From Ilyonectria destructans (taxonomy: Eukaryota > Ascomycota > Sordariomycetes > Hypocreales > Nectriaceae): a stretch of DNA of 64,000 bases. The stretch spans positions 1-64,000 of the forward strand of contig JAHEWK010000042.1 in assembly GCA_020740775.1 (NCBI GenBank), in the 5' to 3' direction. Position numbers and translations under genes: made by a program. Under the pieces are notes generated by a model. It had not been told where the DNA came from. It did not search any database and saw only the letters and a list, made by a program, of their open reading frames with translations. Numbering within the stretch: the first letter of the stretch is position 1; each line of letters begins with the position of its first letter. Below, piece by piece: positions 1 through 11,319 of the stretch.

Positions 1-560
1 CTTCGAATAGTTATATTCTTAGTCAACTTCTAGATATTTCCTTGGAGGGTGACGGGTGCAGTGCGGTCGGTTTGAGGAATCCAATGGCAAAGCCGCGATT
101 GAATCGAGTGTACATACATCTAGACGAGTGGTCGGCGGTGATGGTCGGACGGAAGAGGTGGTTGTCGTGGTGTCCGCTCGCGGCCCATCGAGATCGTCCT
201 GCGAAACAGCCGAGGCAGTCCAGAAAGCGCGGCTACGGTGAAAAGATATGCGGGCAGAATTCATGCAGTCTGATGTTGGAATGAGCTCACAAAGCGATGG
301 TCAGCTGCTGCCACCAGTAAGAGGAAACTGGTTACGAGAATACTGAGAATACGAATTTAAAGGTGCGAGTTGTGCAGGGTTATCCCTACTTATTTGATTT
401 AGGAATTACAGGCTGGATAGTTGGGTGTGGGTACGGTTGCATCAGGGGTTTCTCAGCGTTGGACGGATTTGGAAAAGCTGATTGATCGGAAGGAGAGAGA
501 GGTCTGTGAGGCTAGAGGAGCGGGGTAAGGAATGCAGATGCCGAGTTAGATGCAGAAGAT
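1..560. other. No gene recognised; 5' flank of Helitron relic
   Basis: Only short open frames in several frames are present here, none with a motif I recognise. The stretch lies directly upstream of the Helitron-derived reading frame and may include its promoter or 5' end. I could not identify a Helitron 5' TC terminus. Confidence 0.4.
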
Positions 561-3500
561 ATGAGGAATGGAGATGGAAATGCCGGAGAGGAGGCTTTGG
601 TGTTTGAGGAGATGGGTAGTCATATAGGAAATTTCTCGACATTGTTAAACAAAGGTTCAATGGATGGCAACGGCGGCAAGCTCGAGGACCAAGGAACACG
701 GCGCATTTTCGCTAGGAGTGAGTCTCACGAGTCTAATCAATCCACAGCATACCTTCTGGATTTATCGTGTTCCTGGGCGTCTAGAGTCGATTGTGTCATG
801 GACAAGGTGCAGCTGGAGAGAGAGGCATTCGCTAAGAGGGGTCCTTCCTCGGAAGCCCCGAAAGGCCCCGAAGTTCCGAAGGAGCGGAACCAGGCCGCGG
901 AAATCATTACCCCCGGAGGTCCTCTGCAAGTTCTTGCCAATGCGACCTCTGCGGAGCGGCGGTGCGGAGGACGGAAGTGCTCTTCGTGGCCTCTGGTTTC
1001 AGCGGATATACGTCCCTTCCTTCAGCGCACTCGGCCCATTCTTCCTAAAGAGGGAAATCGAGAGGGAGACTCCGGAGAGCTGATCCCACGGCCGGAAGAA
1101 CTTGCTGCTGATCTTGTTGGATGTTTTGGTCGGCTGGATAAGCGTGAGTATGAGCAGCAGAATGAAGTGCTGGGCGTTCTGCAGAGCCGCACATCAGCAG
1201 GAGTTGTGGATGTCGCGTGTCGGGTCGGGAAGCGGAGGTATAAGGCACGGGCGAAAAAGCAGAAACGTCCGTCGAGGCACGAAAGACTGATGAATGCAAC
1301 GTTTACGTTTCAACCCATCCGGCCTAAGGAGTCGGCGGATGCTGAGCCACGGGCTGGCATCACGGCGGATGGTCTTGATGGTTCACGGCAGGGGGAACCG
1401 ACCCAGTATCCTTCCCGTGGAAATGCGAACATAACGGATAAACGGCAGCGACTCAGGAGTCATCGTCCTAGTAAAGGTCAGCCGCCACGAAAGCGTGTTC
1501 GAACCGAGGTGCGACGTCAGACAAGAGAAGTGGGAGCCGAGCAGGCGCTAGCCAGTGTCCTGCGTTGGTTGGAGGAGGACTTCAACGAAAAAGAGCGACT
1601 GTCCAACAGTCAGGAGTGGTGTAGGCCTATTCCGCTGGAGCGGAAGATGTCGACCGTGCAGGAGTTCTACGAGGCGTTCCGTGATCCGGGCACGTTGCCG
1701 ATATGTACCTGCATGATCTGTTATCGAAAGTGTACGAAGGATGAGTTGAAAGAAGTAATATGGGATGAGTGGGTGTCGAGTCTTCTCGAAAAGCGAGACG
1801 GCTCACCACTTTCATGCCGGACATGCTTTCCCATGGGGAGTAATATCTCGGGCTGTGGAGAATGTGTACGTCACCTGAAGCGGAGCAGCTTGTCGCCGGC
1901 TGCCCAGCTGCACTGCCGCCTCGGATGCGAGCACATGTTTCCCGACGAGCTCAAGGGTCTGACCCCGGTCGAGGAGAAGCTGATCGCATTGAACTCACGC
2001 TACGGGTTCATCACGAGGTACAGTATCCCAGACGGGAAAAGACAGGGCGTGAGGTATCCGAGGCATGTCAAGGGGCACATTACGGTATTTCCGAACAATG
2101 TGCAAGAGCTGGTCACGAAGGTCTTGCCTCATCCACTCGTGACAGTCATGGAGGAAATCCACGTGTCGTGGCAGGGTACAGAGAAACCGGCACCAAGTGA
2201 CCTATCGGCACTCTTGTCTGTGCGGCGCCGAGTCGTTGAAGGGGCTTTAGTCTGGCTGAAGAAGAATAATCCTCATTATGCGGACATAGAGATCGATGTG
2301 GCCGAGATGGATAGCTGGGGCGGTCCTCTCCATGGGGTGCCCTCGCAGGTATACGAGCACATGGAGCGAAACGAACCGTCGGCATGGGAAAGACGCGGAC
2401 GGCCCAGGTCGTTCCGCCCACGGAGCGTGGGATAGATGATGACGGATCTATAGAGATCGGGGAAGTCTTAGCAGCGCTCAATCAAGGGGAAGATGTGCCA
2501 GGTGGACCGTCTCGAGAGCCGGGTCAGAATGAAGCAGATGGAGAAGAGGGCGGAAGTGAGGTGGCGCCCGACTACTCTACGAATCCGATCAACGAGGTTA
2601 CTTCATCCGACATGTTTGCGCTTGATGGCCCGCCAGATGTGGCAGACGCGGAGAAGCTGCAATTCGTCTGCGATGCCGTGGGAGGAGATTCACCTGGAGA
2701 TCAAGCGGGGCCGAGACCGTGGGTAGGGCGAAGAGAAGCCGTTGAGCCTTACATCCATGTTTGTCGGGGCGATGAATTTGCCGACTCTTTTGATGCTTCG
2801 TTCTTCGCAAAGACGTTCCCCACACTGTTTCCTTTCGGCGTTGGTGGTCCTCGATTGATCGAAGAGGCCATCTCAGGCATCGCTAGGGACGCAAATGTCG
2901 ATGGTGGTGGATTAGAGGGGGCGGCAAGTGACCTCTGTTCGTCTCGGAACATGAGCCTCCGGACATGGGCTGGTGTAGTGCTGCGACGTCATGGCGGCCG
3001 GTTTGCCACCCATCACATTTTCGCTTTTCTTGTGTTCAATATGGGAGTGAGGTCGAGGAACCGTCGTGTGAGTATGTTGAGCGTGACGAGGAAGAGCTTT
3101 CGAAAAGTAGAGCGTATGGTGCGCTCGCTGAGTGCAGAGAGGTTGGAGGCAGCTAAGATCGAACTTGAGAGCTCAGGCAAGACGACCGATGACGGCGTGA
3201 AGGAGCTCCTGAGGAGCCTTTCCCTGTACGGCTTTCGGCAGCCAATGTCCAGAGAACTTCGCTTGAGCATGCGGCGAAAGATCAAATCGTTAATAATTCA
3301 GCACGGTGTGCCGGCGATTGGTTCACGCTGAACCCGAACGATATCACGAACCCGATCAAGCTACGGCTGGCAGCATACCGCACCCGTGACCCTGAAGAAG
3401 CCGAGGCCTTCCTGCGAAGTCTTGACATGGCGTATAAGCGCACACGGCTGGCCATATCGGATCCTATGAGTTCGGCCATATTTTCACACCAGGAGATGAC

Positions 3501-3715
3501 GTTGTTCTTCGAACACTATGTGAAAGTGGGAAAAGGAGTCGGTATTTGGGCGCATCAGCCAGTACTTCGGTGCCGTGGAGACCAATGAGCGCGGGGCACT
3601 CCAACGTGCACGGGTTGCTTTGGCTGCATGGGAACAGGAGACGCAAACTGCACGCAGTTTGCCCAGGGGAGCCTTGAGGAACGAAGTTAAAGACGAAAAT
3701 GGGCCAACGACATTA
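561..3715 (+). pseudogene. Helitron replicase (RepHel) remnant, frameshifted and truncated
   Basis: Relic of a rolling-circle Helitron transposase. The first open part (561-2435) carries a Cys-rich segment (CTCMICYRKC, about residue 380) and then a region like the DUF6570 domain seen next to fungal Helitron replicases (LTPVEEKLIALNSRYGFI). A one-base loss near 2386-2392 moves the frame to 2384-3331, which resembles the Helitron_like_N domain (FPTLFPFGVGG). Further single-base shifts occur near 3315, 3530 and 3600. Read across them, the conserved WFTLNPNDITNP and the HUH motif HVHGLLWLHGN (about 3601-3635) are recognisable. Homology stops soon after the HUH motif: the catalytic tyrosines and the Pif1-type helicase are absent. 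It cannot make a functional protein. The family assignment is firm; the exact 5' start is not. Confidence 0.85.
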
Positions 3716-4369
3716 AGTAAAATTTATTATATTATTTTAAGCTACTGTAACGTGAAAATTGGATAAAGGAGCAAGATCGGCAGTGCACTCGAATTCGGAT
3801 CCGTGAAGAGTACTCTGAGAAAGAGTGCGGGTTTCACTTAGCTCCTCGACAAGCAGGAGTTCAGACCAAAATGGACAACGTACCTACAAGAGTCGCTTCG
3901 TAGGCATGGGAATCTGAATGATACATGCTTACCCTGATTGTTATCGATCCTCTTTCCCCGCACGAGCAATCATATGAGTCATAAAGGAAGAGCGGATAAC
4001 ATGACTCCGACCAGTCATCTTGCACAGGGGAACCGCACCTGGTGGGGCGGAAGAAGAGTAGGTGGGATCGAGCGGCGTTGGACCTCCGATTTAGACTTGG
4101 TCTTGCACATGCGCCTCACGGAGTTAATGCCCGAATTTCCGGTCAACCAATAATACAAACACCACAGCCCGAAGACCTGCCGGCATAGACCCGGTGCCCA
4201 ATAAGCAACACCCCAGCCAGCTTCGATTACCTGTAGAGATGTCCGAAATGAGAAGTTTAACGGTGGAGGCCGAACAGCAGCTAACTCTCAGGAGTTCTGA
4301 AGCTTCTAAAGAATTCGATTTCATATTTGATAAATGTCAGCTCGGGGAAATGTTAAGCCTCAAGATAGG
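3716..4369. other. Intergenic; no gene seen, upstream flank of SDR gene
   Basis: AT-rich around 3715-3760, where the Helitron homology is lost. No coding frame with recognisable motifs is present. The right end should contain the upstream control region of the SDR gene. Confidence 0.4.
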
Positions 4370-4378
4370 TATAAAAAG
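4370..4378 (+). promoter_or_regulatory. TATA box of SDR gene
   Basis: A TATAAAAAG sequence lies 134 bp upstream of the SDR start codon, followed by a C/T-rich leader. This is a plausible core promoter position for a fungal gene. Confidence 0.5.
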
Positions 4379-4503
4379 GCCGTGTCAGGGTCGAGAAACG
4401 ACGGCCTTCTCTGAACAAATATCCATTCGAGTCTCCTCACTCAAGTCTATTCTTCTTGAGCCCTTCTCCATCCAAGCAACCGATAGTTCTTCCAATCAAC
4501 AAC

Positions 4504-5223
4504 ATGCCCACCTACGTTATCACAGGTGCTCGTGCCGGCATCGGCCTGGAGTACATCCGTCAGCTCTCGACTTCGCTTCAGAACACTATTGTGGCCGTCG
4601 TTCGAGACATCACTGCCGACCTAACAGACCTGAACAACCTTCTTGCTGCCTCCGATGCAAGGGCTCAAGTCCACATTGTTGAAGGCAACCTTGCCTCACC
4701 GGAGTCCCTGGGCACTCTCACGTCACGTCTTCCGCAGGGTCTCAAGGTTGATGTCTTGATTCAGAATGCCGCGATACTTCTTCCCGTTGCTCGCACCGAG
4801 GCCGCCCTATCCTTGACTATTGGTAGCATGAATGCCCATTTCGCGACAAACGTCATTGGCCCGGCTCTGCTTCTCCAGGCCTTGGCGCCACTCCTCGCGC
4901 CGGGGGCGGTTGTTGCCAACATCAGTTCTGGGGTTGGGAGCATGACTCAGATTTCTGACGGCCGGGTTAACGCTGAGTATCCTGCTTATAGCATCAGCAA
5001 GGCGGCGCTGAATATGCTGACAGTGCATCAAGCCGCCGAGCTCAAGGGCAAGGCGATTGTGGTATGCGTTGCCCCTGGGCATGTAAAGACCCAGATGGGA
5101 GGCCCAGCAGCAAAAATGGAAGTGGCGGACAGTGCGAGCAATGTGCTACGGACGTTGTCGACGTTGAAAAATAAGGACACCGGGAAATTCCTATATTACG
5201 ATGGAACCTCTAAGCCTTGGTGA
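4504..5223 (+). CDS. Short-chain dehydrogenase/reductase (SDR), classical type
   Basis: NAD(P)-dependent oxidoreductase of 239 aa, a typical length for a classical single-domain SDR, probably cytosolic. The Rossmann glycine motif TGARAGIG is at residues 7-14, NAA at 88-90, the catalytic Ser at about 141, and the catalytic YxxxK pair as Tyr162/Lys166 (YSISK). PG-VKT at 191-196 is the usual loop after the active site. I chose the ATG at 4504 because it is followed at once by the first beta strand (YVITGA) and preceded by CAACAAC, a good fungal start context; an in-frame ATG at 4456 would add 16 unlikely residues. There is no intron. Substrate is unknown. This is the only intact host gene in the first 35 kb. 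Confidence 0.9.
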   Translation: MPTYVITGARAGIGLEYIRQLSTSLQNTIVAVVRDITADLTDLNNLLAASDARAQVHIVEGNLASPESLGTLTSRLPQGLKVDVLIQNAAILLPVARTEAALSLTIGSMNAHFATNVIGPALLLQALAPLLAPGAVVANISSGVGSMTQISDGRVNAEYPAYSISKAALNMLTVHQAAELKGKAIVVCVAPGHVKTQMGGPAAKMEVADSASNVLRTLSTLKNKDTGKFLYYDGTSKPW

Positions 5224-5558
5224 AGTCCTCAATACTACACTGGCGGAGCTGTACGATCTTGATGATCGCATTAGAGATCTCTTTTCATTCCTACGAGGTA
5301 TAGGATATTACACACTTTCTCGCACTATCATCAGGCTAGGACCAGGTATCTCGTGTTATATGAGGGATCTCAAGATGTCGGGGATCTTACTCTGGATGTC
5401 TGCCCACACTGGGGATTCATAGCTCGGTACGCCGTGTTGAGATTTAGACAGGACTAGTCTATCGCTAAACCTGCAAGTTATCCCATCACACCCCCTCAGA
5501 AAATCCCGGTAATCGGCCCCGTATATGGCGCGCCTCTCCATTAACCAATTCGAATCTG

Positions 5559-5880
5559 GTGATTGTAAATGCCCAAAACTACGACGTGAACAATGCAGCC
5601 TGGGGATACACGAAGCACACCATTCTTTTCTTCACTGCACTTCTCATCACATGGCTCCCGTCCAGCACTAACCGAGTGTACTCGTTCGTCCACTATGGGA
5701 GCACCTACGCGCCACTAGAGTACATAAGCGCCTTCATTCTTCCCCTCCAAGGCTTCTGGAACATTGCCATCTACATCGTCACTTCCTGGGGAGCCTGCAA
5801 GAACCTGATGAATGATCTTCGGAGCGGCATGCGGCCGGATGTAGCGGGACTGGCAGAGGGTATACGGCCGCAAGACAGCC
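5559..5880 (+). pseudogene. C-terminal fragment of a fungal cAMP-receptor-like GPCR
   Basis: The translation reads like the last two transmembrane helices of a fungal Git3/cAMP-receptor-like seven-helix receptor. One hydrophobic helix (HTILFFTALLITWLPS) is followed by NRVYSF and a second helix (FILPLQGFWNIAIYIVTSW), the typical end of TM6-TM7. No matching helices 1-5 are found upstream as an intact frame; 5224-5558 has stops in all frames. The right side ends at the 3' end of LINE copy 1, so the gene was broken and is a remnant. The class is inferred from helix pattern and the LPLQGFWN signature. Confidence 0.6.
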
Positions 5881-5922
5881 AGCAGCGCACCTCGCACCGC
5901 CCCCCGTTAGTGTCACGGGCCA

Positions 5923-5929
5923 GTACGGA
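5923..5929 (+). repeat. Target-site duplication of LINE copy 1 (3' side)
   Basis: GTACGGA here and at 11383-11389 flank LINE copy 1. The LINE tail (GGAT repeats on the plus strand) begins within it. Confidence 0.55.
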
Positions 5930-6188
5930 TGGATGGATTTTATTTCGCCCGGAGGGAAGTCCCTATAGGGCCTTGACACAATCTAGTTCACATTTCAGTA
6001 CATTTGGTACCTGACACCCCAAGCCCCACGGATCGTCGTCTCATCGCTTGCTGCTCAACCTAGTCGCTGCTTGTTCCATGACAGGCCTGCTTGAAGGCCA
6101 AATTCTGCAAGTGTTCAGCATCCTATCCTCAGCAGCTGAAGCACGGTCTGCCAAAATCGAGGCTGCTTTTTGTTAGTATAGTCGCACG

Positions 6189-9100
6189 CTAGAGGTTAGT
6201 TTGCCGATGCCGCTGGTCCGCATCCAGCCTGTTTGTCGCGATAGCAAATTTGATTGTCGCACGCACGGCCTGCATGTTTGGCTTCCATTTTTTGTCGTCC
6301 GACGCAGCTTTTCCTCCCAAGAAGAACGACAAATTCCCAATCTTTGTTCGTGAGCATTTAAACATGACTTCCCGTTGCATTGTCCACTTTTTGCATCGGA
6401 AGAGGAAGTGCTCAATCGTCTCTGCTGCTTGTCCACACTCGCATATGTCCGATTCCGCTGCCCCTATCCTGTGAAGATAACTGTTCAGTCGCATCATCCC
6501 GGTCCGAAGCTGAGCTATCACGTCCGATTCTTTTCTTTTTAGCGAGTCGTATAGTGCACGGGTGTGCTTGCCCGGCAGCCCCTTGTCGATGCGCTTTGAG
6601 TACTGTCCAACCCCTTCCGGAAGTCGCCCACACTGCCGTTGTTGGAGGAGCGCCAGTCGAAGTGTTGTGGACCTTGCTTGGTACGACGGTGTCTCTACCA
6701 TGCACTCTGCTTTGGTAGCTCTCTGCGCTGCTGCCTTGGCCATCGGTCCCAATGCAAAACCTTCGGCCTTAGCCGGCACCTACATGACTCTAACAGAACA
6801 GCCTCTTTTCCGAAGGCACTTGGTGCGGTCGTATATCTGACGGATAGTGCATTGACCGGATTGCTGCCGAGGCCTCCTGATCACTTCCACGGCCGAGCGG
6901 TTGCTCGTCATGACCGTTACGTCCCGAAAAGGAAGCCTGGGCGGCGTGCACTCCAGCGCCATCGCTATTGCTGCTAGTTCCGCTGTGTACGGATTCTGCT
7001 CGTCTCCGGGCCCGAGAGTGACGGAATAGCTGGCAACCACCTCGCCTGCGCTGTTGCGAGTCGCGTTGCGCGCGACGCCTCCCATCCCTACTATTCCGCC
7101 CTTCTTCGAGCTAGACGTTGCTATGATGATGCCCTCAACGTCGTTTGGTGCCTTGGCTGCCTTCGCTAGGTCGTCCTCGACCACCACTGGGATGCGACTG
7201 GTCCATGGCGGCAACGCATACTCATGGATAACCTCCATCCGCTCCGTATGGACGCTTCCCACCGCCGAGAGAATCTTCTGCATTGGTGATATAAATCGCT
7301 TGCTTGCCTTGTTCTTCAAAGCTGCCAGCGGGTGTGTCTTTGGAAGGGTCCGAAGGTTGATGCAGAATCTTGTTGCGGCCTGTCTGTGCCGTTCCTCTAC
7401 CGTCTGGATACTGGCTTCGGCCTCGGCCACCGCCGTTGCGACAGTGCGGAACGCTCCTGTAATTGCCTGCGCTCCCACCAATTGCGCTTTGTTCAGCCAG
7501 GCAGCTTCTCTTGCGCGGCGAGCGTGCGTCCAGACGTTGGAGGCATAGTCCATCGCCGGCGCGACCGTCGCTGCGAATAACTGTCTCGCCACCCTCGGAG
7601 ACAGCATTTTCAACCTTCTCAGACACATGGCGGCGGTGAGTCCCTTGGCGGCGGCTCTAGCCATGTGCTCCTGGTATCGCAGGCCTACGTCCATGACCAC
7701 TCCCAGAATTTTTGCACTGTTTTTAGGTTTGACCTCGTTCTCTTTGATCCAAAACGACCTGTCACTGTTGCGCACGGCGACTCGCGTGAAGTGGATGACT
7801 GTCGTCTTGTCCGCTTCAAATGTTGCACCGCTGCGTCTCTCCCACTCGAGTGCTTGGTTAACGATCGACTGAATGCCTGCCCGGTTCGCCTCCGCGGTTG
7901 GGCCGGTCACCCAGGCCGAGTAATCGTCCACGAATGCAATTGAGCCTCCTTCCGCCTTAATCCTTCTCTGCACTAAATCTGCGTTGAAGAAGAGGAACGA
8001 GACCGGTGACAGCGGCGATCCCTGAGGGAGACCTGCTTGGGGTAACTCTCGCTGCTCAGACGTGTGCCCGTTCACCACCATCGAGGCTGTTCGCCCGGAG
8101 CAGAAGGCGTCCACCCACCTGACCAGTCCGTCTGGTATCCCTCTCGCCTTCATCCTCTCGAGTAGTCGCTCTTTGCACACTCCGTTGTAGGCCCCTTTAA
8201 CATCGAAACTGATCAGGCTGAGCACTTTGCGAGCTCTCCATGCCTTGTAAATTTGTTCCTGCAGGAGCAGGAGCGCTTGCTCGGCCGACCGTCGCTTCCT
8301 AGCTCCGAAGTGGTTTGCGGGTAGGAGCCCGTAAGCCTCTACCGCGTAGGAGATGCGCTCAGCGACGACCGCTTCCATTATTTTACCAAGTGTCGACAAA
8401 AGCGATATCGGTCGCCACGCCTTCGCTACCGTGTAGTCTCCCTTGTCCGGCTTCTTCAGCGGGATGATTTTCGCACTTCTCCATTGGCGAGGCACTATGC
8501 CGTCTCTGAGCGACACATCAAAGAGAGCCAACACCCGGTACTTTACCACCGGCCAGAGTTGTCTCCACACCATCGCCGGGAGACCATCTTCGCCGGGTGC
8601 TTTCCATGGTTTTGCTGCCATGACCTTTTCTTCGATTTCTTCCAGGGTCAGGCCCGGCATGGGCACGGCTTTCCGCTGTGGTCGCACTCCTTCATCTTCG
8701 ATTCTCACTGGCAAGGGAGGGAAGAACGTGCTGAGAAGCTCCTCGGCTTGTTCTGCTTTGTCCTTTGTCATAGATCCATTTCCTCTCTTCAAGGGTGGCA
8801 CTTTGTCGCCCATGGTGTCCTTGCTAGGTTCGAGATACTTAGCCGCTTTCCAGATGTTGACGTCTTCGGCCAGGAAGTCGTCCCAATGTGCTTTCTTCTG
8901 GCTCCGTATGGCGTCGTGATACTCTTTGGCTGCTTCCTTGGCTCGTCGTTCCAGGTCTGGTCTCGCTTGACCTGCTCGCCGTTGCGCCCTCGCTTGGTTC
9001 CGCCAGAACGTGTATGCCCGCCGCAGTTGTGTTAGGTCCTTTGTCCACCAGCGTTTCGCATACGGTGGAGGTTGTGCTCGAGGCGTCAGCTCGTGGATTG

Positions 9101-9974
9101 CCTCTAGGACGACTCGCATCAGCTGGTCCGTCTGCGTCTGCACGTCTACCGCCCAGGGGAGTGGCCGGAGTTTATCTTCCGCTCTGGCTCTTATAAGAGT
9201 CCAAGGAGCATTCTTGAACAGCAATCTTTGTGTCGTGATCCTCTCGGGCATCGCGATGTCAAATATCGTCTGGATCGCTCTGTGGTCTGACCCGTGTTCG
9301 GTCGGATGTAGGGCGCACGTCACCATCTCGTCTGCCAGTTCCGACGTTGCGAGCACCAAGTCGATGGTGCTCTCTTTGTCCGGGCCTTGCCACGTCTTCG
9401 TGCCCCTCGGAAGGAGGCTGCAGAGGCCGTGCTCGTTCATCAAGTCGATGATTGGCTCGGCTTCGCCTTGTCTTCTGGCTGATACCTCATCTCCGGTCCA
9501 GAGTAGGTCATGGCGATTGAAGTCTCCAGCCAGCACCACGTCCGTACGCGTACCGGTGCCATTACGGAATCGCTGGATCAAGCCATGCAGTACTAGAACT
9601 GTAGATGTCAGCGCCTCTGTGTTCTTTCCTTCCACATACACTGACACCATCAGGATGTCTCTCTGTGGCAGTCGAAGAACCGCTGCCGTGAGATCTGCTG
9701 ATGGTATCGGCACCTGCTCCGCCTCGATGTCGCTTCGTACCCAGAGCATACTTCGGATCGGCCAGGGTGCATTGTGCGTGTGCGTCGGTATCATCCTCGT
9801 CCAGTTGCTGTGCCCCGCAGGGCTCGTTACCACCTTGCCTTCGATCATTTTTGCGTACGGTTCAGAGACCGCCAGCACTCCGTAGTCCTTGAGGTCTGCG
9901 TCGTTCATCAAACTTTGTTGTACCGGTTCTCGCTTTCGTACATTGAGCTGTAGGATGCGGAAGGTCTTACACAT
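6189..9974 (-). pseudogene. LINE copy 1 ORF2: endonuclease-reverse transcriptase, one nonsense mutation
   Basis: ORF2 of the Tad-like LINE, about 1,260 codons. The N-terminus is an APE-type endonuclease (LQLNVRK, AGDFNRHDLLW, STIDLVLA, GSDHRA). The reverse transcriptase follows (KAPGEDGLP, ISLLSTLGKIME, GLPQGSPLSP, catalytic FVDD), then an RNase-H-like region (NPYTAELAAIAM) and a C-terminal CxC...H...C finger (CECGQAAETIEHFLFRC). An in-frame TAG at 6780-6782 cuts it; LINE copy 2 has TGG (Trp) at the same codon, so this is one transition. The chosen ATG (9974) overlaps the ORF1 stop in ATGTGTAA, suggesting stop-start reinitiation. Confidence 0.88.
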
Positions 9975-11319
9975 CGCTGCGTGCGTTCCGCACACGGCAG
10001 TTCCGGCTGAACGATTCGTGTGGTCCGCCGCACAGCACGCACTTCGGTTCCACCGCCTGGCACTCCTTGTGATGATGCCCCGGTCCCGCGCATCTTCCGC
10101 AAATCTGAGGGTTCTTGCACCGGAACGACTTATGACCAATCTCTTGGCAGTTGTAGCACTGTACTGGTCCCTTGCGTGGTTCAAAGACGTTTGTGCACGC
10201 TGATTCCCCGGCTAGGTCAAAGTAGTGTCCGTCCACGAGCCGCATCGCGTCCTTCCCCTTCGTGACGTACACCACCATCGACCCGTACGCTTTTCCCGAT
10301 TCCTTTTTGCTTAGCCATGAGATTTTGGCAATATTGACATTATTCTCGGCGCCGAGCGCTTCAGCCGCCCCAGGTAGGACGTTCCCTTCTGCGTCTAGCA
10401 CTGCGGTTCGGTTGGCGTTGTCCACCTTCACCGGGTAGAGCTGGTTTCTCATCACCCTCACTCCCGCAACCGCCGTCTTCTGCGCGGCTTCTTTGACCTG
10501 CTTCAATTCGTTTTCATCTCTGCAGATGACCTTGACTCGCTCTGCGCTCCGGGCATCCCTTACAACTGCCGCGCATCTCCAGGCCGCCTGGCCATCCTTC
10601 GCCCTCATCTCACTTTCGATGGCTTTCCGGATTGGTCCCACCTGTGCACAGTCTCTGTTCCCTTCTTCGACCCGCGACGTATCAATCGTGCAATAGAGCT
10701 CATTTGCCAAAGACGATGCCAAGGTGTTGTTAGAGACGTTCGTCCTCACATTGCTAGGCTCGGATGAGGGTGATGAACGCGTGACGTCAGCGAAAGAGAC
10801 TGGCGGGGTAGCCGGAGCGCGCCCTGCGATAGCTTCAAGCAGCTCGTGTGCTCGCTTCAGGTCATGGCCCATCTGCTGCTTGGTGTCCTCAAATCGTTGG
10901 CTCAAATCTCGTATACAATTCAGCTGGCCTTCGACGGCTTCCCTCAACTCTCGGATGGTCTCTTGCTGGTTACGGATGGTTTCGCTCTGCTCCTTGATCG
11001 CCTCCTTCATCCCTTGGAACTCAGCGCGGTGCTGGCCCAACAACTCCAACGCACTCTGGAGCGTCGCTCCTCCCTCGTCGGTGCTGTCGCTGCTGTTTCC
11101 ATTTCTTATGTCGGTCGCGCATTCCACTTCAATTGTTTTCGCGTTCGTCGTCGTTCTTGTTGCATATCGACTGCTTTTGTTCGATTCCTTCCCTTGGTCG
11201 TCAATTTTGCGTTTCATGACACGGCGCCCTGTTGGCGTCGACATGGGACCCCGCGGCCCCACCACGGTCCCCGCACTCGCCAGGGCACTCATGATGCAGG
11301 GTGGTCCACCACAGCACAA
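9967..11319 (-). CDS. LINE copy 1 ORF1: zinc-knuckle RNA-binding protein
   Basis: Gag-like ORF1 protein, about 450 aa if the first ATG is used; ATGs at 11292 or 11244 are equally plausible. A Lys/Ser/Thr-rich start is followed by a Gln/Glu-rich coiled-coil-like stretch (about residues 85-170). At the C-terminus are three CCHC-type knuckles (CYNCQEIGHKSFRC, CGRCAGPGHHHKEC, CVLCGGPHESFSRNC), expected to bind the element RNA in the ribonucleoprotein. The frame is intact and its translation is identical to that of copy 2. Confidence 0.85.
   Translation of the reverse strand: MCCGGPPCIMSALASAGTVVGPRGPMSTPTGRRVMKRKIDDQGKESNKSSRYATRTTTNAKTIEVECATDIRNGNSSDSTDEGGATLQSALELLGQHRAEFQGMKEAIKEQSETIRNQQETIRELREAVEGQLNCIRDLSQRFEDTKQQMGHDLKRAHELLEAIAGRAPATPPVSFADVTRSSPSSEPSNVRTNVSNNTLASSLANELYCTIDTSRVEEGNRDCAQVGPIRKAIESEMRAKDGQAAWRCAAVVRDARSAERVKVICRDENELKQVKEAAQKTAVAGVRVMRNQLYPVKVDNANRTAVLDAEGNVLPGAAEALGAENNVNIAKISWLSKKESGKAYGSMVVYVTKGKDAMRLVDGHYFDLAGESACTNVFEPRKGPVQCYNCQEIGHKSFRCKNPQICGRCAGPGHHHKECQAVEPKCVLCGGPHESFSRNCRVRNARSDV

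Noticed and set aside
8443..9885. Several long plus-strand open frames inside LINE copies 1 and 2
   Set aside because: They are the opposite strand of ORF2 with GC-rich codons and no motif; they recur in both copies as shadows.
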